NCBI GenBank assembly: GCA_910576385.1
Contig: CAJTIR010000002.1
Location: forward strand, 1-64,000
Direction: 5' to 3'
From: Lachnospiraceae bacterium
GTDB lineage: Bacteria; Bacillota; Clostridia; Lachnospirales; Lachnospiraceae
DNA: 64,000 nt
Shown: positions 42,388 through 51,963 of the stretch, piece by piece
Numbering within the stretch: the first letter of the stretch is position 1
Layout of the letters: every line of letters begins with the position of its first letter
Notes under the pieces: model-generated
The model's database searches: none
Seen by the model: the letters and a program-made list of their open reading frames with translations, nothing else
What the model was told of the DNA's origin: nothing
Program-made: the position numbers and the translations under genes

Positions 42388-43458
42388 TTAATAACCTGTA
42401 TTTGCCCGGATAGTGGCGCTTAAATCTTTCACAGTCTGAGAAGGTGTATAAGTCTCATTGGTATACAGGAACTGATGGAGCTGAACAACATTATTTTCCA
42501 GATCCACTGGAATTACCATATCTCCCTGGCCGCCAACACTTCCTGATTCCTTGTCAAACGGGAAGCCTGTATTCTCACCCATATGATATTTTCCTGCACC
42601 CGTCGCCAGTCCCAGCAACTCTGTGGGGCTTAAACTGGTGGAAATCTGTGGCAGCATTTCATCCAAAATCTTATTTAATGTCAAAAGATCACACTGCTTT
42701 GCCTTCTCAAACATTTTCATAATTACAGTACGCTGGCGCTCTGTACGCTTGTAATCCCAGCCTTCTGTATAACGAATTCTGGCGTATGAAGTTGCCTGCA
42801 CACCGTCCACATGCACTCCCTGGCCAGCAGATACCTGTCCACTACTGTGCCCAGTAATCTCATTGGTGGCAGTGATATAGTCATTCATATACCCAACTTC
42901 ATCCTCTTCAATGTCAATCTCAATTCCACCTAACAGGTCAATTGCATCCACCAGAGAACTGAAATCTACGCTGACATAATCGGTGATATCCAAATCCAGG
43001 TTTTTATTGAGCATCTCTATGGCCTGCTTGGGACCTCCATTGGCATAAGCGGCATTGGCCTTACGGAAATTATTCTCATCAATATCCAAATAGGTGTCTC
43101 GATAGACAGAAGCCATCTTAATTTCTCCAGTCTCTTTACTGATACTGACTACAATAATGGTATCGCTGTTTCCACTCTCAAAATTTCCTGTAGAACGGTT
43201 GTCCAAGCCAAATAAAGCAATGCTTTCATAACCTTCCAAGGCCTTCTTTGTCTCTGGTTCTAGGTTATTGATCTTGACATCCTTATCTTTAATCGCAATC
43301 TTTCCCATCTTCTCATACTTACTCCACGAAAATGCCAGCGGAATCATAATCAGAACCAGCAACACAAGCACGATCAATAATATCAGCTTTCGCTTCTGTC
43401 TCTTTTTTCTCCTCCCGCGTCTCACCTCATCCCCATCATAATGTCTATCTCTCGCCAT
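42388..43458 (-). CDS. LytR-CpsA-Psr (LCP) family glycopolymer ligase, capsule-locus copy
   Basis: The 356-residue protein has a strongly basic N-terminal tail (RRGRRKKRQKRK), one transmembrane helix and an LCP domain with SIALFGLDNRSTG, NSDTIIVVSIS, SVYRDTYLD and RYTEGWDYKRTERQR. It would ligate the capsule made by this locus to peptidoglycan. I chose ATG 43458, eight bases after GGAGG; ATG 43494 has no site. It is closely similar to the LCP gene at 26862-27992. A promoter and a 175-base spacer separate it from the Wzz gene, so it can be expressed on its own. Confidence 0.94.
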   Translation of the reverse strand: MARDRHYDGDEVRRGRRKKRQKRKLILLIVLVLLVLIMIPLAFSWSKYEKMGKIAIKDKDVKINNLEPETKKALEGYESIALFGLDNRSTGNFESGNSDTIIVVSISKETGEIKMASVYRDTYLDIDENNFRKANAAYANGGPKQAIEMLNKNLDLDITDYVSVDFSSLVDAIDLLGGIEIDIEEDEVGYMNDYITATNEITGHSSGQVSAGQGVHVDGVQATSYARIRYTEGWDYKRTERQRTVIMKMFEKAKQCDLLTLNKILDEMLPQISTSLSPTELLGLATGAGKYHMGENTGFPFDKESGSVGGQGDMVIPVDLENNVVQLHQFLYTNETYTPSQTVKDLSATIRANTGY

Positions 43459-43578
43459 CTCGATTTCCTCCTGACTTATCTTAATGTGTTTCAAGCTAAA
43501 TTTTCATAACACCTACATGATACCACAAGATTTTTCTTTTTTCCAGAGGGTTTGGATATTTCGAATATTGTCATCGTA

Positions 43579-43608
43579 ACTATACTGTATTAACTATGAT
43601 AGAGACAA
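43579..43608 (-). promoter_or_regulatory. Possible promoter of the capsule LCP gene
   Basis: On the minus strand TTGTCT (43608-43603) and TATAGT (43584-43579) have an 18-base spacer, about 120 bases before the start. Confidence 0.5.
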
Positions 43609-43633
43609 TATCACATATTCGTAAATATTTTCA

Positions 43634-45070
43634 TTATCTTCCAAATACGCTATTCCAGACAATGCTTCCAATAATATCTATTTTCTGTTCATTCGCCATA
43701 CGCAACTCATTTTCAATTTCACGGTATTTTGAAACATTAACTCGCTCTAAAAAAATTACATGACCTGTTGCAGACATACTTCGCAAAGACTTCGCATCAT
43801 AATTGATACTATTCCCCCATTTCACAGTAATTTTCTTTTGTTTTAATATATTTGCCCACTGTTCTAACAGCTCAACCGAAATGGTTTCCATCTCACTACC
43901 AGTAACATATATTTCTTTTATATTTTCTTTCTCGCATGTAATCTCTATATTAGAAAGAATCATCTGTTTCTGCTGTTCATGATTTAAAACCTTTCTTCTT
44001 CGATTACGAATCATATATAGTAACCTGTCAATTGCCCACAGTAATTTTCTATTCTTGCTATCTTCAGTTATTTCTCCTAATAAACGAATTCCATATATTT
44101 TAGTGATTTCCTCTGATTTTTGAAGTTTTGCCGTATATAAAATCTTCAATACAACACAGGCACATACAAAAAATATCCCTAATATAGCACCTACTAAAAC
44201 TACTTTTAAACTTAACTCTGGTTCTGTCTTTTGTTGAATATATTCTTCTCCCACTTCTTCCTGGATAAAATACTCAAATAAAACTATCTGTTCTTCATTA
44301 AAAGTAGCCTTTATTGTGTTTAACTGTACTTTTAAATTACTCAGCCGATCCTGTTCATCTTTCTGCTGTAATGCAAGGTCTCTATTTACAATTTGTTTAT
44401 CTACTACTGATATTAAGGATAAAGAATGTTCACCTATCTGTGTTTTTAAATTTTTCTGCAAACTCTCCATGTCATTCTTTATAATTTCAATAATACTATC
44501 GCTTTTCTCTTGATATGCTACATTGATCCGGAGCATTCCATTTTCAGACCTTTGGACACTTATCAATTCCTGCATATATCTTATATCAATCTCAATCTTT
44601 TCCCTGTCAACAATACTTTGCGCCAGGTTACCAGATTCGATAAAATCTGCATACCCAGAAACCAGCTCTGACTTGAAATCTGCCATAGTTTCTTTTGTAT
44701 AATTAAATTTATAATCTGTGTCAATATAATACTCGAATGTTAATACCTTTTGTTTATAAGGATTCTGATTCATCAATACAGATTCTTTTAGATACTGCTG
44801 CTTTTGATTGATCAATTCCTGAATATCCTCTGCTGATTTCAAATCATTTCTCTGTTGATAATCCAATGTACCTTCAACCTGTTCCAAGTCCTCTATATCA
44901 AGTACTGTTGGTGAACTATTATATTCTGTAAAATCCTTTAAATATTTAATACCCGAAATTAAAATTGCCCCTAATAGCACCCCTCCCACTATCCATCTCC
45001 ATTGTAAAATGATATTCCAAAATAAATCATACAATGTAATTTCTCTCTCACTCAACTCATTTTTGTTCAT
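43634..45070 (-). CDS. Wzz-type polysaccharide chain-length regulator
   Basis: The 478-residue protein has a first transmembrane helix at about residues 29-49 (WRWIVGGVLLGAIL) and a second around 290-310 (VVLVGAILGIFFVC), with a long, coiled-coil-rich extracellular part between them, the plan of Wzz/CpsC proteins. The cytosolic C-terminal part of about 170 residues has no Walker motifs, so a BY-kinase fusion is not seen; no separate CpsD-like kinase or phosphatase is in the window. I start at ATG 45070 because the ATG at 45082 overlaps GGAGG. It sets the length of chains made by the downstream-acting polymerase. Confidence 0.85.
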   Translation of the reverse strand: MNKNELSEREITLYDLFWNIILQWRWIVGGVLLGAILISGIKYLKDFTEYNSSPTVLDIEDLEQVEGTLDYQQRNDLKSAEDIQELINQKQQYLKESVLMNQNPYKQKVLTFEYYIDTDYKFNYTKETMADFKSELVSGYADFIESGNLAQSIVDREKIEIDIRYMQELISVQRSENGMLRINVAYQEKSDSIIEIIKNDMESLQKNLKTQIGEHSLSLISVVDKQIVNRDLALQQKDEQDRLSNLKVQLNTIKATFNEEQIVLFEYFIQEEVGEEYIQQKTEPELSLKVVLVGAILGIFFVCACVVLKILYTAKLQKSEEITKIYGIRLLGEITEDSKNRKLLWAIDRLLYMIRNRRRKVLNHEQQKQMILSNIEITCEKENIKEIYVTGSEMETISVELLEQWANILKQKKITVKWGNSINYDAKSLRSMSATGHVIFLERVNVSKYREIENELRMANEQKIDIIGSIVWNSVFGR

Positions 45071-45114
45071 CTTTTCCTCCATCCTTTATTCTTATTAACA
45101 TGTTTCATATTCTA

Positions 45115-46230
45115 TTATATAATTAAATTATCTGTTATAATTTCCGTCAACGAGCCTTCCGTCAAAAAGAAAAAAACTACATTGATTATTATCAAGGCTC
45201 CTTTCAGCTCAATACTTCTGGGTGTCTCATATCGTCGTCTCCCATGTCGATTCAATAAAGATATTGCTTGTGCAATAACTGCTGTATCCAGCAAGAACAG
45301 CCAAAAAAGCATACGAGTAAAATTAAAATTTATCATATACCCTGGAATTAACCAAAACATTAGGTAATTAATCCGAATCACATACTGAAGACTCTTGGAA
45401 CAATTAAAGATTACTGTTCTTTTATTACTTTCAATCTCATTGTGATCCTGTAAATCTATGATTGTCTTTGCGGATCTTTTTACAAAATATAGTAATAAAC
45501 ATTGACATAAAATAAAAACAATCACAGTACTCCATTTGGGATGGTCTAATTTACTATAATTAAACCAATTTGTAATTTTATCATTTTTGACTATTCCAGA
45601 AACTATTTTATAAGCCAAGCCACTGCTAATGATACCAAACATTGCAATCTCTGCAAAAACACCTAACAAAACTACTGACTTTTTAAAATAACGTGATTTA
45701 CAAAATAACAATACAATATAAAAAATGGATGTGTAATGAAATAATGTCGCTACAAAAACCCCGATCATATATTTCTGAATAGATTCTCTATTATCCGTTT
45801 CTATTAGATATGTTACTGTATAGCAAATAATTGAAGCAGCTATTGCCTGGCGCATAATTGTAGCATACCCTAATAATGGTATGATTAAAAACATTGCCAT
45901 CACAATATTTTTGTTACCTGTTAATCTGCGTACTGTAAAAACTGCCATGAAAACTATTATAGTCGCAAATAACACTCTAAATTGCTGATATGATATTCCT
46001 ATCATAAGGCACATCTTCATTAATAATACAAAACCTGGCTCATGCAAACCATAATAATTAAGATGTGTATACATATATTCATAAGCTGCATAATCTGGTG
46101 AAGAAACATTAAACCCAATCAATATCCACATATACAGGCATACTAGAAAAAAAATCAGATTTCTAAGGGATGCAGTTTTAACCATAGTACAACCACATAA
46201 AACTATAACTGCCATTATCAAATATTCCAT
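45115..46230 (-). CDS. EpsG-family polysaccharide polymerase
   Basis: The 371-residue membrane protein has about ten helices and the EpsG pattern: NVSSPDYAAYEYMYT near residue 45, EPGFVLLMKM, and the MRQAIAASI segment near residue 125. EpsG and Wzy proteins join repeat units on the outer face of the membrane. A GGTGG site precedes the ATG. It sits between the flippase and Wzz genes, the usual order in Wzx/Wzy pathways. Confidence 0.85.
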   Translation of the reverse strand: MEYLIMAVIVLCGCTMVKTASLRNLIFFLVCLYMWILIGFNVSSPDYAAYEYMYTHLNYYGLHEPGFVLLMKMCLMIGISYQQFRVLFATIIVFMAVFTVRRLTGNKNIVMAMFLIIPLLGYATIMRQAIAASIICYTVTYLIETDNRESIQKYMIGVFVATLFHYTSIFYIVLLFCKSRYFKKSVVLLGVFAEIAMFGIISSGLAYKIVSGIVKNDKITNWFNYSKLDHPKWSTVIVFILCQCLLLYFVKRSAKTIIDLQDHNEIESNKRTVIFNCSKSLQYVIRINYLMFWLIPGYMINFNFTRMLFWLFLLDTAVIAQAISLLNRHGRRRYETPRSIELKGALIIINVVFFFLTEGSLTEIITDNLII

Positions 46231-46243
46231 CTTTCCACCTTTA

Positions 46244-47677
46244 TCATTTTTTAATACTACTTTTGTGTAGGAACCTATAAAAAAACAGTTTAAAATCAGA
46301 ACGATTCATAAACCAATACGCCCCATCTACTGCCATAATAATTATAAAACTACTCATACTTTCCAAATTCCAGGCTGCAATCATAAAGATTATACTGATT
46401 AATATTTCCTGAAACAAATACTTCCCAACTTTAATTCCAAGCAATTTTGACAAATAAATTTCTGATACAATACTTCGTATGACAATCGCAACTACAACAG
46501 AAAGAATAATGAAATAAATGTCCTGAAATATATAGCCGCCTGCCAAACTCAAGAACAAACTGATGACAAATGCAAAAATATTATTCCACAATAATCTTTT
46601 TTCTTTTCTCAGAACCTTAAAATATGTATTGCACAATAATTGCATCTTACCATCAAATATACATAAAGGAAGCAAAAAGATCAAGTAATGAAGACTTTCC
46701 TGATATTGAGGTAGCCATACACTAATAATCTCATTTACTGGCATATATAATATAAAAATAATCGGCATAAACAAAGCTACTCCCTGCCTGGCCAACAAGT
46801 AAACACTCTTTTGTTTCTCCACAGTTACCTGTCGTAATGCTGGAAATAATACAATACTGATTTGTGAAATAAATGTCAAAAAAAGATTGGTCAAAGACAA
46901 TGAAAAGGAAAATTTTCCAAATGATTCCACTCCCCAGATTTTATCAATAATCAATCTGCCACATCCAAGTATCATCATACTCATAATATTTGCAATCATT
47001 AGCTTAATGCCAACTGAAATATTCTGCCACATTTCGATCCAAGCAACCTTAATACTACATAGCCTTGCAAATACAATATCTTTTCCCATAGCTATACAAT
47101 ACACAAATGCAACACATTTACTCAAAAGATACAAAATAATAAAAGGTTCAAATCTGTTAATTTTTAAAATAATCAATATTCCAATTGTACACAATACAGA
47201 TACTCTGTCAATCACAACGGATATAGAGTACAACTTTGTCTTATTTACCGCCTGAAAAATATATCCCAAAAACAATGTAGCATTAGACACTACCAGATAG
47301 GCTGCTGCTACAATAAAAATAACCTGTCTTCTCCCATCTTCTAATACTAAAATACTGCCAAACAGAATGGCACATGAAAAAACAGACTCAAACAATATTG
47401 ACATCCAATACTGAGTTCCAATCACAGAATAATTCAACTGAGAATAATGTTTTCCACCCTCTTTCAAATATAATCCATCATTCAATCCAAAATGGAAAAA
47501 TCCCACATATCCAACGTAAAATATAAACAACTGCCAGTACCCATATTCTGTTATATTCAACATTTTAGGTACTACTAGAGACATCATTATACTTAACAGC
47601 AGTGATATCCCCTGTGCAAAAAAAGCATACACAACATTTTTAAAAAAACCGTTCAATCGCTCCTCTGTCCCCATCAT
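46244..47677 (-). CDS. Wzx-type oligosaccharide flippase
   Basis: The 477-residue protein has 12-14 predicted helices and the MOP/PST exporter pattern starting with a helix containing FAQGISLLLSIMMSLVVPK, followed by NITEYGYWQLF. It would flip the undecaprenyl-linked repeat unit across the membrane. It lies 13 bases before epsG. The lineage is divergent and gives no clue to the sugar. Confidence 0.88.
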   Translation of the reverse strand: MMGTEERLNGFFKNVVYAFFAQGISLLLSIMMSLVVPKMLNITEYGYWQLFIFYVGYVGFFHFGLNDGLYLKEGGKHYSQLNYSVIGTQYWMSILFESVFSCAILFGSILVLEDGRRQVIFIVAAAYLVVSNATLFLGYIFQAVNKTKLYSISVVIDRVSVLCTIGILIILKINRFEPFIILYLLSKCVAFVYCIAMGKDIVFARLCSIKVAWIEMWQNISVGIKLMIANIMSMMILGCGRLIIDKIWGVESFGKFSFSLSLTNLFLTFISQISIVLFPALRQVTVEKQKSVYLLARQGVALFMPIIFILYMPVNEIISVWLPQYQESLHYLIFLLPLCIFDGKMQLLCNTYFKVLRKEKRLLWNNIFAFVISLFLSLAGGYIFQDIYFIILSVVVAIVIRSIVSEIYLSKLLGIKVGKYLFQEILISIIFMIAAWNLESMSSFIIIMAVDGAYWFMNRSDFKLFFYRFLHKSSIKK

Positions 47678-47896
47678 AGATTTATATTACTTCCTAAATT
47701 TTATAGTATTAAAACAATGTCTGTCGCTACCTGAATCATCCTTTGCATATCTTTGTAGATCAACCGCACAAACATAGTCAATGAAATTAAATGATCACTG
47801 ATATAAATTCATCAAAGGAATCATAATCACTTAAAACTCTTCATTTCGTGCACTATTCTCTGCTAGGATATTCAAAAAATTGCCAAATCTATTCTA
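47678..47896 (-). other. Spacer with traces of a decayed coding sequence
   Basis: Between the GT2 and flippase genes, three short minus-strand frames look protein-like but are broken: FLNILAENSARNEEF, SDYDSFDEFISVI and YVCAVDLQRYAKDDSGSDR followed by a stop. They could be one gene with two frameshifts. I cannot name the family, and no promoter or terminator was clear. Confidence 0.3.
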
Positions 47897-48886
47897 CTAT
47901 TTCTTAAAATTCTTGATTCGCCAAAAAACTTTACCTGCAACTTTATTTATATGAAATGCATACACAAAATCTCCTATATACATAGAAAATCCAGAATAAT
48001 ATCTTTTGTATTTGAATAATTGCAAAAAATAAATCAAATTACGACTAGTTAAAAATTTACAACGTTTTTGCTGAAACTGAATTGTATCTTGTATTATATC
48101 TGCTCTTTCTTTTCCAATTAAATCTTCTTCAAAAGAAACATCCAACAGACGCTCCAACCATACAATATTCTTTTCAATATCATTAATCCGTTTCTTTAAA
48201 TTTGAAGAACCGAAATTAATATCTGATGTGACACCGCTCGTATTACCACTGTGTAATCGATAACATATTACATCCTTGTCCAAAGTATAAGCCCCATCTA
48301 GCAGTACTCCTAATCTGCTGCACTGCGCATCATGCCCATAATCATTTATGTTCATTCGCAACACAATATCAGCTAAATTTCTGTTAATACACATACAGCA
48401 ACCCAACAAAGATATCGTATTAAAACTAACTGAAAAATGATGTTCAGAAAGAATTCCTGTCCCACTCCCGGAAAAAAATATATTCCTTCCCTCAAACACC
48501 TGCCCTCTTCCATCTATTGTTACCATCTTTCCAGCTAGACACTGGATTTCAGGATGCTCATCCATAATTTTTACCATAATCTCTATTTTATCCTGATACC
48601 AAATATCATCCTGATCACTGAAAAAAATGTATTCCCCACAAGCTTGTCGTAACGCTTCTAAAAAGTTACTCTGCCATCCTTTATTTTCAGCATTAATTAA
48701 TAATCTCCAATTTTTCAATCTATGATTCTCTATAAACTCTTGAATCAGAAACGCTGTCTTATCTCTAGAACAATCATCACAGATGACTACTTCATCTGGT
48801 TTCCTAGTCTGTTCATATATTGACTGTAGTTGTTTTTGAATATAGGTTTCTCCATTATATGTTGCCATCACTACCGATATTTTCAT
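47897..48886 (-). CDS. Family 2 glycosyltransferase, rhamnosyltransferase-like
   Basis: The 329-residue protein begins KISVVMATYNGETY and has VVICDDCSRDKT and FFSDQDDIWYQDK, like the enzyme at 28070-28855. A central region with LLGCCMCINRNLADI follows. There are no membrane segments. It would add one sugar to the lipid-linked repeat unit. It overlaps no gene but lies 15 bases before the GT4-type gene's end upstream, so they are in one transcript. Confidence 0.88.
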   Translation of the reverse strand: MKISVVMATYNGETYIQKQLQSIYEQTRKPDEVVICDDCSRDKTAFLIQEFIENHRLKNWRLLINAENKGWQSNFLEALRQACGEYIFFSDQDDIWYQDKIEIMVKIMDEHPEIQCLAGKMVTIDGRGQVFEGRNIFFSGSGTGILSEHHFSVSFNTISLLGCCMCINRNLADIVLRMNINDYGHDAQCSRLGVLLDGAYTLDKDVICYRLHSGNTSGVTSDINFGSSNLKKRINDIEKNIVWLERLLDVSFEEDLIGKERADIIQDTIQFQQKRCKFLTSRNLIYFLQLFKYKRYYSGFSMYIGDFVYAFHINKVAGKVFWRIKNFKK

Positions 48887-48901
48887 AGCATATCCTCTAC
48901 A

Positions 48902-50020
48902 CTAATATCCTAATTTTTCCTTCCAATACTGCAGATTCTTTTCAAAAGAAAAATATTCTTCACAACGCTTTCTAGATTCTCTTCCCATTGCCAGCCATTT
49001 TTCTTTATTTTCTGCCAGTTCAAGTATTGCATCTATCCACCCATCTGTATTTTTACTGTCATCAATTAAAATTCCTGCCTTTGTCCCAGTGACATGTTCG
49101 TTATATCCTACTTTTGAAGCTATCACTGGAAGATCTGCTGTCACATATTGTACCAGTTTAAATCCACCTTTCCCCCTATTAAATTCATTGTCAATCAGTG
49201 GCATAATGCCAATATGCGATTTTGCAATTTGCATTGCTGCCCGTTCTCTTGACCAAACAATATTATTCACTTTCAAATGAGTATGCTTCACCTCATACTT
49301 CATATTGCACACCACATTCAACACCAAATCTTTTTTATATTTTTTCTTTAAAATAAAAGCAGCCTGTTCCAAACTTTTAGATATATAGTACATATTGGGT
49401 AGGTTACTTGCTGTAGCCACCCACACAAGATGTATTTCTTTCTCATACAAAACTTCTCTTTTAGGTTTTAATTTTTCTACCATCTGTCGCTGGATATCTC
49501 CATCTGCCTGCGGAATATAGGAAACTTTTTTTCTAATATTCTTTGGAAGTGTATTCTTCAAATATTCATGTGTTACCATAATTTCATCAGAATACTTACA
49601 TAATAGAGTCCACTCCTTTTTAGAAATCTCCCCCATTATAATATTATCATCAAAGGTCCATATTAATTTCCGTTTTTCCACTAGCTTCTTATAAAATCCT
49701 TCGAAGCATCCAGGCATTTTTTGCGGAAACAATTCACGGCAGACTACAACGGTATCTGGTTTATAAAAATAAACATCACGCACCATAAATCGCAATATAT
49801 TTAAGCATTGTATCACAAACAAAACTCCTTTACGGATAAAATTACCTATTCCTTTCCGAAATGTTGGCCTCATAAATAAACGAAATAATCGATCTGGCCA
49901 TAAGCCATTTATATGTCCGTGAAAATCATCAATTCTTTTAATATATTGCGAAATACAATAATATGCACTGGGTGATTCTGTAATGTTTTTTAAATATACA
50001 CTTACTCTTACAGGCGCCAT
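48902..50020 (-). CDS. Glycosyltransferase, GT4-like (GT-B fold)
   Basis: The 372-residue protein has a poorly conserved N-terminal half and a recognisable C-terminal nucleotide-sugar site: HLVWVATASNLPNMYY, then HIGIMPLIDNEFNRGKGGFKLVQY, then PVIASKVGYNEHV and the C-terminal ESRKRCEEYFSFE. This is the GT-B/GT4 pattern. No membrane helix except a weak hydrophobic patch near residue 70. Function within the repeat unit cannot be assigned. Confidence 0.78.
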   Translation of the reverse strand: MAPVRVSVYLKNITESPSAYYCISQYIKRIDDFHGHINGLWPDRLFRLFMRPTFRKGIGNFIRKGVLFVIQCLNILRFMVRDVYFYKPDTVVVCRELFPQKMPGCFEGFYKKLVEKRKLIWTFDDNIIMGEISKKEWTLLCKYSDEIMVTHEYLKNTLPKNIRKKVSYIPQADGDIQRQMVEKLKPKREVLYEKEIHLVWVATASNLPNMYYISKSLEQAAFILKKKYKKDLVLNVVCNMKYEVKHTHLKVNNIVWSRERAAMQIAKSHIGIMPLIDNEFNRGKGGFKLVQYVTADLPVIASKVGYNEHVTGTKAGILIDDSKNTDGWIDAILELAENKEKWLAMGRESRKRCEEYFSFEKNLQYWKEKLGY

Positions 50021-50085
50021 TCGCTACAATTTCCTTTCTTATCCTATACTACGCTTCCTTGATTTCCTTGTCAATTCCAAATTAT

Positions 50086-50659
50086 TTATCTAATCTCATA
50101 GCTTCCCGATGTTAAAATAAAAGAGATCTCTTTTTTATTTCTATCTAATTCAAAAATATATCCATCATTTTCAAGTTTGTCCACTTTCTCCATTTTTAAA
50201 ATTTTTGTGACATCATAAGTTATTATATAATAAAGTTTTATCAAAATTACTCCAGCCAGGCTTTACCTCATCATATGTCACAGCTCCTACCTGCTCCCCA
50301 TTGATATATAAGTCATACAATCCCAGAGCACTGCCATAATAATATGCCTTCTCCACTTCCTTTTCCTTTAATTTAAAACTGTTTATAAATGCCGGAAGCC
50401 CTTCCCTATCTATGTCTTTATCCTGTACACCTATAAAACAGCAATTTTTAAAAGGAGCACCATCCAAAAATGCTGTTTCACATTTCCCTGCCTGCAAATT
50501 CTTATGTTTATAGGCATTTTCATCCTACACTGTAACTTCCCATAAATATACACTATGATCCATCAATGATTGTCCATTATATGGGATGTTGGTTGTTTGT
50601 GAGTTTATTACTTTCCCACTATCCCATACAAATGTTTCTTTATGTGTTTTCGATAACAT
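50086..50659 (-). pseudogene. Broken alpha-L-rhamnosidase (GH78-type) gene
   Basis: From an ATG at 50659 the frame reads FVWDSGKVINSQTTNIPYNG and YLWEVTV, then a TAG where a Trp codon is expected, then continues with GSALGLYDLYINGEQVG and YDEVKPGWSNFDK. A frameshift near 50213 leads to TYDVTKILK in another frame, and soon after to EISFILTSGSYEIR and a stop, which is the typical C-terminal end of the same family. The catalytic middle of several hundred residues is gone. This glycoside hydrolase removes terminal L-rhamnose, unusual within a capsule synthesis locus. Confidence 0.82.
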
Positions 50660-50986
50660 ATTTATACAAAGATTTTAATCCAATCGAATTACGTCGCAAA
50701 CCATCAATATATCATACAGTATAATCTCCTCTATAAAACCTTTAGAATTTTCCTTCTTTATAACTTTAAACATAATACCATTTTCTTTACCCATTCAAGA
50801 TTGATTCAATATTTTTTGATCTTCCTTCTGAACTAGTCTGCTGTGTAGCAAAATACTGCCGTTCACGATTTCTTAAGATTCGAAGCAACTCTATATTCTG
50901 TCTTTCTAAAGGTTTTCATATTACTCTTTTAAATTCAAAACTATAATCGTGTTCCATTTTGCTCCCTGCATTATGCTCCTTAGTTC
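50660..50986 (-). other. Decayed sequence between rhamnosidase remnant and epimerase
   Basis: On the minus strand, short frames separated by stops read KPLERQNIELLRILRNRE, TSSEGRSKNIESILNG and NSKGFIEEIILYDIL. They look like pieces of coding DNA but I recognise no family. No promoter or hairpin stood out. Together with the rhamnosidase remnant they form about 900 bases of broken DNA inside the capsule operon. Confidence 0.35.
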
Positions 50987-51961
50987 CTATAAATTTTCTT
51001 TATACCACTTTATCGCCAACTTTAATCCTGACGCAAAATCATAATCTGGATCATAACCTAGAAATTTTTTTGCTTTTGAAATATCTGCATTAGAATGCTT
51101 GATATCTCCCACTCTCTCTGGTCCAAAATGAGGCTCAATTTGCTTACCTAATATATCACACATTTCATAATACAGATCAATCAAATATTCTCTTCCCCCA
51201 TAAGCAATATTAAAAACCTGTCCAGCAACTTCATGTGATGCCTTACATGCTTTTAAATTTGCCTCAACCACATTTTCAATATATGTGAAATCTCGTGATT
51301 GCTTTCCATCGCCATTAATAGTAGGCGCTGTATCATTCAGAAGCAATTTCAAAAATTTAGGAATAACTGCTGCATATGCTCCATTTGGATCCTGCCTTTT
51401 GCCAAATACATTAAAGTACCTCAGGCCATAAGTATCTAAATTGTAGAGTTTTGTATACAATTTTCCATATTCCTCACATACTCGTTTGGTAAGAGCATAG
51501 GGAGATAAAAGATTTCCTTCCTGCCCTTCCACTTTAGGTAATACTGGATGATCTCCATACACAGACGAACTGGAGGCATATACAAACTTTTTAACTCCTT
51601 GCTGCCTGGCTGCTTCCATCATATTAAGTGTCCCACGAATATTCACTTCTTCATAAGAAAGCGGCATTTCTATACTGCGTGGTACACTTCCCCATGCTGC
51701 CTGATTCAATACATAGCTTACTCCTTCACAAGCACTAACACAGGTATCAAAATCTGTAATATCTCCTTTTATAAATGTATAATCTGAATTTTCTATAAAC
51801 ATATCTACATTTTCCTGTTTTCCAGTAGAGAGATTATCCAGACATTTTACCTTATAGCCCATTGATAAAATTACTTCACATAGATTACTACCAATAAACC
51901 CTGCTCCACCTGTCACTAAAAAAACACTGTCTATTGGAAATTCAATCTCCCTATAACCCAT
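50987..51961 (-). CDS. UDP-HexNAc C4-epimerase (WbpP-like SDR)
   Basis: The 324-residue protein is an extended short-chain dehydrogenase. It has the NAD motif VTGGAGFIGSN at about residues 15-25, the active-site SSSVYG and YALTK (Tyr-xxx-Lys), and GLRYFNVFGKRQDPNGAYAAV. It fits UDP-GlcNAc/UDP-GalNAc (or glucuronate) 4-epimerases. Paired with the dehydrogenase just upstream it would give a UDP-HexNAc uronic acid of the galacto form. ATG 51961 follows GGAGG by eight bases and overlaps the dehydrogenase stop by one base frame shift; the ATG at 51976 overlaps the site. Confidence 0.9.
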   Translation of the reverse strand: MGYREIEFPIDSVFLVTGGAGFIGSNLCEVILSMGYKVKCLDNLSTGKQENVDMFIENSDYTFIKGDITDFDTCVSACEGVSYVLNQAAWGSVPRSIEMPLSYEEVNIRGTLNMMEAARQQGVKKFVYASSSSVYGDHPVLPKVEGQEGNLLSPYALTKRVCEEYGKLYTKLYNLDTYGLRYFNVFGKRQDPNGAYAAVIPKFLKLLLNDTAPTINGDGKQSRDFTYIENVVEANLKACKASHEVAGQVFNIAYGGREYLIDLYYEMCDILGKQIEPHFGPERVGDIKHSNADISKAKKFLGYDPDYDFASGLKLAIKWYKENL

Positions 51962-51963
51962 TT

